Shown here piece by piece: positions 54,801 to 62,139 of a stretch of 64,000 nucleotides of DNA (position 1 is the first letter of the stretch; every line of letters starts with the position of its first letter). The stretch covers positions 62,001 to 126,000 of the forward strand of contig NZ_JAKLTR010000004.1 in the NCBI RefSeq assembly GCF_022012415.1. The letters run 5' to 3'. Below the pieces are notes generated by a model, which worked only from the letters and a program-made list of their open reading frames with translations, ran no database searches and was not told where the DNA came from. The stretch comes from Terrimonas ginsenosidimutans. GTDB lineage: Bacteria; Bacteroidota; Bacteroidia; Chitinophagales; Chitinophagaceae. The position numbers were made by a program, and so were the translations under genes.

Positions 54801-54998
54801 GAACCCTTGCGCATCACTGGTGGCATTCCGGTCAGTCCCTTTCACTTTGATGGTGGCGCCAACCAGAGGGGCGCCAAGCTCATCAGTGACTTTACCGGTT
54901 ACAGGAAAATTTTCTTGAGCAATTGAGTTGAGGCTTAAAAAAATAAGCAGGCATAAGGAGGCAAGTATGCCCCCGGTGAAGGAAGTAATTTTCATCAT
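51819..54998 (-). CDS. SusC/RagA family TonB-dependent outer-membrane transporter
   Basis: A 1059-residue TonB-dependent transporter. After the signal peptide comes a carboxypeptidase-regulatory-like domain ([22 protein letters not shown]). The SusC-type TonB box DVVVIGYGT and the plug domain follow ([47 protein letters not shown]). The C-terminal barrel ends in FGLKLGL. It transports oligosaccharides using TonB energy and forms a complex with the SusD protein encoded next. No N-terminal STN domain is present, so it is not itself linked to an anti-sigma factor. The start may be at either of two adjacent ATGs (54998/54995). A TACTTTTT box lies about 20 bases upstream. Confidence 0.96.
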   Translation of the reverse strand: [1059 protein letters not shown]

Positions 54999-55224
54999 AT
55001 AACAAGCAATTAAAAAGTAAAACCGAACCTAAGCTATTTTAACTTTTTTTATAGATCATCCTGTGCCATCCTGTGGCTAAGAGGTTAAAGAGATGAAACT
55101 CCTCTTACGCTAAAGCCCGCGCGGCCCGTCGAAGAGAAAGAGAGGAGATGAAAAGAGTGAGGGTGAATTATTCTGATCATTAAATGATACTATTAGAACA
55201 GCGAAGGCTAAAATAGTATCAATA

Positions 55225-55249
55225 TAAAAGCCTTCATTGAATGAAGGCT
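55225..55249 (-). terminator. Hairpin terminator after the rhamnose operon
   Basis: AGCCTTCAT (55229-55237) and ATGAAGGCT (55241-55249) form a perfect 9-bp stem with a 3-base loop. On the minus strand it is followed by TTTATATT. It lies 20 bases after the kinase stop codon and 227 bases before susC, so it separates the rha operon from the PUL. The remaining 200 bases of the gap hold nothing else recognisable. Confidence 0.7.
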
Positions 55250-55269
55250 GCTCTGTCAGTTGATTAAAC

Positions 55270-56658
55270 TCAGATTGCTGATATCACATCTATCTGTGGT
55301 GAATAATACATCAGCTCAATGATATTATTGGGAATATTCTTTTTGTTCCATGATTGATGGATGGCAAGCGCCGCGCCTAATGAAGTTGCCTGAGCAATAG
55401 TTGCTGCGTAGATCTCAATGCCGGGGAATGCTGCAGCCAGAAGGTTCATGTAAATTCCGTTCTTGCTGAAACCGCCGTCAACGAAGATGCGTTTTACCGG
55501 AGACCCGCTGAGAACCAGTTGGGTCGATTGCACCTGCTGCACAACAAGATCGGCTATTAACTGGTGATATGCCTGTATGTCACTGGTAAATGCAGAAAGA
55601 TCTCTTTGTTCAAATGAAATTCCCTGCGGATATTGCGCCCTGAGGTTGCGCACTGTCACCGCATCAAAGACAACGTTCCTGTACCGGACAGGGTCTTGCT
55701 GAAAATGATCAGCAATACGCTTTACCTGCTCGTCATGCATGTAGCCGGCGAACAGACGTGAAGCCTTTACAGGATTTCCTTTAAAGTCAAGATAGCACAA
55801 ACAATCCTGGCGAAGTTCTTCTGGTGTTAGCGGTGTATTATTAAAAGGGTTCAGGCTGATGCACCAGGTACCACTTGATATCAATGCAAACGGCTCGCGG
55901 AAATTAAGCAGGTAAGGGATCAAAGCCGCTGAGCTATCATGCAAGCCAGCGCCAACTTTATAGGCATCCGGAGGAAATACAGAAGGCACGGTTTCGTGAT
56001 AAGGAACTATCGGCGCAAATACTTTATCGAAGCCTTCTTTATTTACCCAGTTGTGGTAAGCAGCTTTTTTGAAATCCCACAGGTTAGTATGACAGCCTAT
56101 GCTCGTAATATCCGAACATGCCCGTCCGGATACGAGATAACTAAGATATTGTGGTAAATGGAGTGCATATTTCAATCGTTTGAATATGTCGGCCTTTTCA
56201 TGTTTCAGGCGATAAACCTGCATACCGGAATTAAGACTACCGAGTACAGGTGATGCCGTTTGAACAGAAAACAGTTCTTCACCACCATACTGGCTATAAA
56301 AGTCTTCTTTTAACTGAGGCGGATATTGTTTAAGATAATTGTACAACGGCGTCAGCGGGGCTCCTTCCTCATCTATATAAACAAAGCTGGCTCCATATGC
56401 TGAAAAGTTGATCGCTTTTACATCAAACTTATTCTGTGATGAAACAAACCGTAATGAATCGAATACAGACAAGCGAAGGCTTTCGAGGTTTTCACACGGA
56501 TCACCATCTTCATCGGTTGTTTCCGTAAAGCGGGCGGAACGTTCATGCACGATATTATAATCTTCGTCGAACAGGAAGAGCTTCTTGTTGGTCTTTCCAA
56601 CATCTATGATGGCTATGACAGGAATTGACGCCAATGCGTTTAATTTAATGTTAGTCAT
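55270..56658 (-). CDS. rhaB: Rhamnulokinase (FGGY family)
   Basis: A 462-residue FGGY carbohydrate kinase. The N-terminal phosphate-binding motif reads AIIDVGKTNKKLFLFDED. The second domain shows PYLLNFREPFALISSGTWCISLN and the adenosine-binding IFVDGGFSKNGIYMNLLAAAFP. Its place next to rhamnose isomerase, mutarotase and the aldolase fusion implies phosphorylation of L-rhamnulose to L-rhamnulose 1-phosphate. Sequence detail alone would allow another ketose such as fuculose. It is the last gene of the rha operon, separated from rhaI by a class B repeat and followed by a terminator. Confidence 0.88.
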   Translation of the reverse strand: MTNIKLNALASIPVIAIIDVGKTNKKLFLFDEDYNIVHERSARFTETTDEDGDPCENLESLRLSVFDSLRFVSSQNKFDVKAINFSAYGASFVYIDEEGAPLTPLYNYLKQYPPQLKEDFYSQYGGEELFSVQTASPVLGSLNSGMQVYRLKHEKADIFKRLKYALHLPQYLSYLVSGRACSDITSIGCHTNLWDFKKAAYHNWVNKEGFDKVFAPIVPYHETVPSVFPPDAYKVGAGLHDSSAALIPYLLNFREPFALISSGTWCISLNPFNNTPLTPEELRQDCLCYLDFKGNPVKASRLFAGYMHDEQVKRIADHFQQDPVRYRNVVFDAVTVRNLRAQYPQGISFEQRDLSAFTSDIQAYHQLIADLVVQQVQSTQLVLSGSPVKRIFVDGGFSKNGIYMNLLAAAFPGIEIYAATIAQATSLGAALAIHQSWNKKNIPNNIIELMYYSPQIDVISAI

Positions 56659-56663
56659 TTAAT

Positions 56664-56782
56664 GCTGCCAGGCGCGGCCTTCCGCAAATCAAGCGCAGAT
56701 TCGCAGAGATCCATCTGTTATTATTAGTTGATCCGCGGATCTGCGCCTGATCTGCGTCATCTGCGGGAACCTACGCCAGGCA
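56664..56782. repeat. Inverted repeat between rhaI and rhaB, class B-like
   Basis: The left arm starts TGCCAGGCG and carries CGCAGATT/CGCAGAGAT units. The right arm carries ATCTGCGTC/ATCTGCGGG units and ends TACGCCAGGCA. The outer GGCG...CGCC frame and the units of about 9 bases resemble class B, with AGAT in place of AAAG. It lies inside the rha operon, so it should be transcribed and may act at RNA level. Confidence 0.82.
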
Positions 56783-56807
56783 CACGGAAAGATTTATCGA
56801 AGATCTT

Positions 56808-58082
56808 TTACAAGCCTGTCGCCACGGTCACCAGTCCTCTTTCTTTGATCAGGTTCTCACGTACTTTCAGTGAGCGATACAGGCCGATCGGGTTTAATGC
56901 GCCACCAGCCCTCAACCTTGCTTCAGCCACCAGCGGGCGAACATCTGTACGATATGCATCCTGCAGTAATTCCTGCGCTTTTACTGTATCATTTTCCTGC
57001 CGCGCCTGATCCAATGCTTTTGCATCAACCAGCAAAGCCTGTGCATAGGCGAGCTGGATCGCTTCAACAGACTGCAGCAGGTCTTCCAGCGGATCTTTTA
57101 CGTTGTGTGAAGCGTCGATCATCCAGCCAAGATCAGTTGCATGATTCATCCCTTTCGCATCCATTCCTTCCACCAGTTCCTGGAAGATTAGGAATAATTG
57201 ATAAGGATTGATACTGCCAACAGTCAGATCGTCATCGCCATACTTGGAATCGTTGAAATGGAAACCACCCAGCTTACCTTCCATCAGCAATAACGAAACG
57301 ATCTGCTCGATATTCGCGTTCGGCAGATGATGCCCAAGATCAACAAGTGTGTATGCCTTTGGCCCCAGCTTGCTTGCATATAATAACGATTGGCCCCAAT
57401 CGCCTACCGTAGTTGAATAAAAGTTTGGTTCAAATGCTTTGTACTCCACAAAGACCTTCCAGTTATCAGGCAATGCAGCATAGATCTCCTTCAGGCTTTC
57501 TAATGTGTTCTGGAATGCTTTCCTGAAATTCAGCTGCCCGGGAAAACAGGAGCCGTCAGCCAGCCAAACAGTCAATGATTCGGAACCGAGTGCAACACCC
57601 TGCCTGATCACTTCAATATTATGTTCGATCGCCTGTTTGCGTACCGCTTTATCGACGTGCTGCAAAGAGCCAAACTTATAGCTATGCTGTTGTCCTTTCT
57701 GATCCTGGAATGTATTGGAATTAACTGCGTCAAAACGAAGACCGTGTTGCGCAGCGAGTGCTTTTATAGACGTTGCATTTTCTGGTATATCCCATGGGAT
57801 GTGTAAGGAGATCGCGCCACTGGATTGGTTGAGGGCCTGCAATAACCCAACATCTTCGATCTTCTCTTCAAGGTTGCGGGGTTCACCCCCTATGGAGAAC
57901 CTTCCGAATCTTGTGCCGCCTGCGCCAAGTGCCCAACTTGGGATGGCCACCTGAAATGCTATAAGTTTCTCGATGACCGAAGCTGTATTTGCAATCGAGC
58001 CAGTCAACCCGGAAAGCTTTGCTTTATGTGTGGATAACTGACTATCGTTTAACTCCTGTATCCTATATTTTTCAATCAGCAT
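56808..58082 (-). CDS. rhaI: L-rhamnose isomerase
   Basis: A 424-residue TIM-barrel sugar isomerase that converts L-rhamnose to L-rhamnulose. It resembles the Pseudomonas stutzeri-type L-rhamnose isomerase rather than the E. coli RhaA. Metal-ligand segments are FVEYKAFEPNFYST, TLVDLGHHLPNANIEQI and LGGFHFNDSKYGDDDL. The N-terminal stretch WALGAGGTRFGRF is typical of this subfamily. It is translated 14 bases after rhaM. The long C-terminal helical extension has normal length for the family. Confidence 0.92.
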   Translation of the reverse strand: MLIEKYRIQELNDSQLSTHKAKLSGLTGSIANTASVIEKLIAFQVAIPSWALGAGGTRFGRFSIGGEPRNLEEKIEDVGLLQALNQSSGAISLHIPWDIPENATSIKALAAQHGLRFDAVNSNTFQDQKGQQHSYKFGSLQHVDKAVRKQAIEHNIEVIRQGVALGSESLTVWLADGSCFPGQLNFRKAFQNTLESLKEIYAALPDNWKVFVEYKAFEPNFYSTTVGDWGQSLLYASKLGPKAYTLVDLGHHLPNANIEQIVSLLLMEGKLGGFHFNDSKYGDDDLTVGSINPYQLFLIFQELVEGMDAKGMNHATDLGWMIDASHNVKDPLEDLLQSVEAIQLAYAQALLVDAKALDQARQENDTVKAQELLQDAYRTDVRPLVAEARLRAGGALNPIGLYRSLKVRENLIKERGLVTVATGL

Positions 58083-58096
58083 AGCAATAGACGTTT

Positions 58097-58411
58097 TTAA
58101 AGTAAATAGAAAACTTCATCAAGCGGGATACTTACGGGCGATTTATCTGCATTCGTCTCCATAATATCCGCCATGTGCACCCACCATTTTTTCATGATCG
58201 GCTCCTCCGGCAATTTAGCCATTACCGCCGGATCTTCGATCTGCAATACTCCAAAAAGAGTGTTATCGTTTTTATCTAAGAAGATGGAATAATCGCTGAT
58301 ACCGCTTCCTTTCAACAAAGATTGCAGTTCGGGCCAGAGTTCATCGTGGCGGCGTTTGTATTCTTCTTCATAGCCTTTGAAGAGTTTCATTTTGAAAGCG
58401 AGCCGTGTCAA
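58097..58411 (-). CDS. rhaM: L-rhamnose mutarotase
   Basis: A 104-residue protein of the RhaM family that converts alpha- and beta-L-rhamnose, feeding the isomerase. The family pattern is visible: RLAFKMKLFKGYEEEYKRRH, ELWPEL, the NTLFGVLQIED strand and the WWVHMADIM helix. The start is a TTG at 58411. The next ATG (58390) would remove the conserved RxAFxM strand, so the TTG is preferred. It lies between the aldolase fusion and rhaI. Confidence 0.9.
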   Translation of the reverse strand: MTRLAFKMKLFKGYEEEYKRRHDELWPELQSLLKGSGISDYSIFLDKNDNTLFGVLQIEDPAVMAKLPEEPIMKKWWVHMADIMETNADKSPVSIPLDEVFYLL

Positions 58412-58419
58412 AAGGGAAG

Positions 58420-58549
58420 AGTTTAAAAGTTTGTTAGTTAAAAAGTTTAATAGTTTAAAGGTTTGATAGTTTAACGTTACTCCAGCCAGGGACGTTTCAG
58501 TAATAGCTTAAGGCATTAAAAACTATTAAACCTTTAAACTGTTAAACTC
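58420..58549. repeat. Inverted repeat inside the rha operon, class C (AGTTTAAW octads)
   Basis: The left arm (58430-58485) consists of seven in-register octamers such as AGTTTAAA and AGTTTAAT. The right arm (about 58517-58549) carries the complement and ends TTAAACTC, pairing with GAGTTTAA at 58429-58436. It fills the gap between the rhaEW stop (58557) and the rhaM start (58411) within a transcription unit. Confidence 0.88.
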
Positions 58550-58556
58550 TCTTTCT

Positions 58557-60680
58557 CTACCTCACGAATCCTGCAGCAACTCCCCCGTCAATGTTCAGCA
58601 CATTCCCGGTTGATTTGCTCAGCAATCCATTCACGAATGCATAACATCCGTTGGCGATATCTTCAGGAAGAATGATCTCATTCAGTAAAGTCCTTTTTGC
58701 ATAGAATGCCGGCAGATCTTCCACGGCAACACCATATGCTTTCGCACGGCCCTGCGCCCAGGCGCCTTCCCAGATCTTACTGTCACTGATCACCGCATCA
58801 GGGTTCACCGTATTCACACGGATATGATCTTTACCCAATTCTGCCGCGTTCAGGCGGCTGAGATGAAGCTGTGCAGCTTTTGCTGAACCATACCCTGCGT
58901 TATTCGGACCAGATACCAATGCATTCTTGCTAACGATATTCAAGACATCTCCACCGAGATCCTGCTTACGCATCAGGTTCACGCCCGCCTGTGTTACCAG
59001 GAACTGGCCTTTTACCAATACGTCATACAACAGATCCCAGTCTTTTTCAGTATGCTCTTCCAGTGGCTTTGAGATGGACAAACCAGCGCAATTCACTACG
59101 ATATCCACGCCACCGAACTGCAACGCCGCTTTATCAAACGCAGCTTCGATAGCAGCTTTATCTGTTACGTCCAGCACAGCTGAACCGAAATTATCTTTAT
59201 TGAATTTTTTGGAGAAATCCTCGAGTGAAGTATTCAGTCTTGACTCATCATTATCATTGATCACAATACAAGCTCCTTCTTCGATGAATTTCTTCGCGAT
59301 AGCTTTACCAATTCCACCCGCGCTTCCTGTTACCAGTGCGATTTTACCTGATAAGGCTTTTGGCTTTGGCAAACGCTGCAGCTTTGCTTCTTCCAGCAAC
59401 CAGTATTCGATATCAAATGCTTCCTGGCGCGGCAGTGAAGTGTATTCAGAGATTGCTTCCGCTCCACGCATGACATTGATCGCATTCACATAGAACTCCG
59501 CTGCAATACGCGCGGTAGATTTATCTTTCGCAAAAGTGAACATCCCTACTCCGGGGTATAGGATCACCACCGGATTTGCATCACGGATGGCCGGGCTGTT
59601 CGGATGTTTGCAGGTTTCATAATATTCAGTATACATCTTCCTGTATGCCTCAAACTGCGGAGCCAGTGCTGTTTTCAATGCAGCCGGATCAGTAAGATCA
59701 GCATCAGGAGCAAGCTCCAGCACAAGCGGACTGATCTTCGTACGCAGGAAGTGATCGGGGCAACTGGTACCCATTGGCGCCAGTTTAGCAAGATTTTTGG
59801 AATTGATGTATTGCAATACAACATCGGTATGTACAAAGTGACCAATCATATTTACCGCGGAAGAGCAGAAGCCTCTCAATACCGGCGACAACAATGTAGC
59901 CTGGGAGATGCGTTGTGCTTCTGGCAATGCTTTTACTTTTTCACCACCAAAAACAGCGGGCTGCTTTGCAATAGCAGACTCAATATAGGATGCGCATTTA
60001 TCGATCACTTCCAGTGAATTGATATAGCACTCATAAGCGGTATCGCCCCAGGTGAACAGGCCATGCGAACCCAGCATGATGCCACGGATACCCGGGTTCT
60101 CGTCGAGGCACTGTTTCAATTTCAGACCAAGATCAAATCCCGGACGCTGCCATTCTACCCAACCGATCGTTCCGCCAAACAATTCCTGCGTGATCTTCTT
60201 ACCATCTTTCGCGGCAGCGATCGCAATAGCCGCATCAGGATGCAGGTGGTCAATATGTTTGAAAGGTAAAAATCCATGTAGCGGTGTATCGATCGACGGG
60301 GCTTTTGATGCAAGATCATAAATGCAATGGTTGAACAACTCTACCATTTCATCCTCATGCGCCAGGCCACGATACACTTTTGTCAGGCTGCGCAGGCGAT
60401 CAACATACAGACCGGCCAGACCGCTACGGGTCAATGTACCAATATCTCCGCCCGATCCTTTGATCCACATCACCTCTGTTTCCTCACCTGTCAATGGATC
60501 TTTCTCGATCGTTTTACAGGATGTATTGCCTCCACCATAATTGGTCAAACGGAGGTCCGCTCCCAGCATATTGGAACGATAGATCAGCAGGGCCACTTCA
60601 TCGCCCGCCAGGGAAGCTGCTTTTGCTTCATCCCACAAATAACTCACGTGTTTGAACTGCTTGATAGCTACAGTCGACAT
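58557..60680 (-). CDS. rhaEW: Bifunctional L-rhamnulose-1-phosphate aldolase / L-lactaldehyde dehydrogenase
   Basis: A fusion of 707 residues. Residues 1 to about 430 are a class II aldolase: the phosphate-binding segment GGNTSCKTIEKDP and WIKGSGGDIGTL, and zinc ligands in GFLPFKHIDHLHPDA and MLGSHGLFTWGDT. Residues from about 440 to 707 are a short-chain dehydrogenase with the NAD motif VTGSAGGIGKAIA, NCAGLS, and the catalytic Tyr/Lys in GYGSAKAAQL. The first part splits rhamnulose 1-phosphate into dihydroxyacetone phosphate and L-lactaldehyde. The second oxidises the aldehyde to L-lactate. The same fusion is known as YuxG/RhaEW in other bacteria. It avoids release of reactive lactaldehyde. 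Confidence 0.93.
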   Translation of the reverse strand: MSTVAIKQFKHVSYLWDEAKAASLAGDEVALLIYRSNMLGADLRLTNYGGGNTSCKTIEKDPLTGEETEVMWIKGSGGDIGTLTRSGLAGLYVDRLRSLTKVYRGLAHEDEMVELFNHCIYDLASKAPSIDTPLHGFLPFKHIDHLHPDAAIAIAAAKDGKKITQELFGGTIGWVEWQRPGFDLGLKLKQCLDENPGIRGIMLGSHGLFTWGDTAYECYINSLEVIDKCASYIESAIAKQPAVFGGEKVKALPEAQRISQATLLSPVLRGFCSSAVNMIGHFVHTDVVLQYINSKNLAKLAPMGTSCPDHFLRTKISPLVLELAPDADLTDPAALKTALAPQFEAYRKMYTEYYETCKHPNSPAIRDANPVVILYPGVGMFTFAKDKSTARIAAEFYVNAINVMRGAEAISEYTSLPRQEAFDIEYWLLEEAKLQRLPKPKALSGKIALVTGSAGGIGKAIAKKFIEEGACIVINDNDESRLNTSLEDFSKKFNKDNFGSAVLDVTDKAAIEAAFDKAALQFGGVDIVVNCAGLSISKPLEEHTEKDWDLLYDVLVKGQFLVTQAGVNLMRKQDLGGDVLNIVSKNALVSGPNNAGYGSAKAAQLHLSRLNAAELGKDHIRVNTVNPDAVISDSKIWEGAWAQGRAKAYGVAVEDLPAFYAKRTLLNEIILPEDIANGCYAFVNGLLSKSTGNVLNIDGGVAAGFVR

Positions 60681-60714
60681 AGTTGCTTTTTTATTGTTAT
60701 TGTCTTATCGAAGC

Positions 60715-60834
60715 AAGTGAAAAGTGAAAAGTAAAAAGTCAAAATTAAAAAGTAAAAAAATATTCATTTAGCAGAAAGTATCTAACAAATTTTGACTTTT
60801 GATTTTTCACTTTTTACTTTTCACTTTTTACTTT
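60715..60834. repeat. Inverted repeat inside the rha operon, class D (AAGTNAA heptads)
   Basis: The left arm (60716-60761) is six in-register heptads (AAGTGAA twice, AAGTAAA, AAGTCAA, AATTAAA, AAGTAAA). The right arm (60787-60834) is the complementary array and extends over the last two codons and stop of rhaT. The left arm shares 28 identical bases with the element at 30835-30981. Confidence 0.9.
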
Positions 60835-61916
60835 AACGAATTACCCTTTCCAACGATCAGTACGGAAATGATAATGGTAATAATTCCGGTTATGATCGTT
60901 CTTGTTGTATTCTTTGAAACTCCTTTCCATTCTTTCAACACCAGGCCCCACATATTTGCGATCAGGATAATGAAGGCCATGTGCAGGATCCACGAACTGG
61001 GTCCGTTGCCCATCTTACTTTCCCCCATGCCATAAAAGAAGAACTGGAGAAACCATGTTGTGCCTGCGAGTGCAGCAAAAAAGTAGTTTGACTTTAACGG
61101 CGTTTTCTTATTGGTATAGTCACCGAATGTTTTATTTTTTGCATTCAGCATCATACACCAGATAAAATTGGTAGTAAGTCCGCCCCAAAGTATCACCACA
61201 TACACAACATTATTCTGGTATAGGAACTCTCCCTGATTGGGGTTTGCAAGTTTCCAGGTTTCGTTGGCGATATCTGCCATTGGTTTACCGGCTTCAAGAC
61301 CGAAGTTGAAGCAGGCGCTCAACACGCCGGAGATCACAGAAACCAGCATTCCCAGTCCGAATTTATATTCTGTTTTCACAACTGCCCCGTGTGGATCAGT
61401 AGCAGAAGAGCTCAATTCTTTTTCCTTCATCATTCCTGCCCGTCCGCAAATGATAATCCCCAGTACGCAAACCGCCAGTCCCGCGAGAACAGTCAGCCCC
61501 CAGTTGGTACCGATGAGCATCGTAAAGGTATCTTTCCCTTCTTTCGGGAAAATATCATAGTAGACAGACGGGATCAGCGCTCCGAAGACCATGCACAACC
61601 CAAGAATGATACTGCTGCCTAATGAAACTCCCAGATACCTGACGCCTAACCCATAGGTCAGTCCGCCGACGCCCCATAGCACACCAAACAACAATGTGTA
61701 CCAGAAAATGCTGGATGAAGCTCCGCGGATAATATCCGCAAACCCGGGAATGGTTAGCCATGCTGCCAGAGGGGGAACGATCAACCAGGAAAAAAGGCCA
61801 CCCACGATCCAGTAACTTTCCCAATTCCAGCCTTTTACCTTTTTATAAGGCATGTAAAAACTGCCGGATGCGAATCCACCTATAAAGTGGAAGATAACTC
61901 CAAGGATTACTTGCAT
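60828..61916 (-). CDS. rhaT: L-rhamnose:H+ symporter
   Basis: A 362-residue inner-membrane transporter with about ten transmembrane helices, of the RhaT family of the drug/metabolite superfamily. Family segments are GFASGSFYMPYKKVKGWNWESYW, GALIPSVYYDIFPKEGKD and WGLTVLAGLAVCVLGIIICGRAG. It brings free L-rhamnose from the periplasm into the cell. It is the first gene of the rha operon and divergent from the GntR-type regulator. The last codons lie in a class D inverted repeat. Confidence 0.95.
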   Translation of the reverse strand: MQVILGVIFHFIGGFASGSFYMPYKKVKGWNWESYWIVGGLFSWLIVPPLAAWLTIPGFADIIRGASSSIFWYTLLFGVLWGVGGLTYGLGVRYLGVSLGSSIILGLCMVFGALIPSVYYDIFPKEGKDTFTMLIGTNWGLTVLAGLAVCVLGIIICGRAGMMKEKELSSSATDPHGAVVKTEYKFGLGMLVSVISGVLSACFNFGLEAGKPMADIANETWKLANPNQGEFLYQNNVVYVVILWGGLTTNFIWCMMLNAKNKTFGDYTNKKTPLKSNYFFAALAGTTWFLQFFFYGMGESKMGNGPSSWILHMAFIILIANMWGLVLKEWKGVSKNTTRTIITGIITIIISVLIVGKGNSLK

Positions 61917-61922
61917 AATTTT

Positions 61923-61948
61923 CTATATAGCAATACAATATAGCGCTA
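61923..61948. promoter_or_regulatory. Dyad upstream of rhaT, candidate operator
   Basis: CTATAT (61923-61928) and ATATAG (61938-61943) form an inverted repeat, directly continued by the palindrome TAGCGCTA (61941-61948). It lies 7-32 bases before the rhaT start. It may be the site of the GntR-type regulator encoded divergently. This is a weak sequence signal. Confidence 0.3.
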
Positions 61949-61996
61949 AAAATAAAAGATCGGTATTGGCTGCCCATCATGGACTATCATGTAATT

Positions 61997-62108
61997 TCGT
62001 TGACCGTTGTCCGTTGTCTGTTGACCGGAAAACAGTGATACTAAGCATATTTTGCGGTTTACAGACCGTTTTCTTCCGGACAACGGTCAACCGGGAACGG
62101 TCAACGAA
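61997..62108. repeat. Intergenic inverted repeat, class A (heptads)
   Basis: The left arm (61997-62033) carries heptads TCGTTGA, CCGTTGT, CCGTTGT and CTGTTGA, then CCGGAAA. The right arm (62068-62108) carries the complement. The spacer contains CGTTTTCTTCCGG and resembles that of the copy at 7351-7481. It lies in the divergent gap between rhaT and the regulator, 31 bases before the regulator start; a TACATTTT box (62119-62126) stands between. Confidence 0.9.
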
Positions 62109-62139
62109 CCTAACTCAATACATTTTCTAATCCAGGATC

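Noticed and set aside
58390-58411. ATG at 58390 as start of rhaM
   Set aside because: It would delete the conserved first beta-strand (RxAFxM); the TTG at 58411 keeps it.
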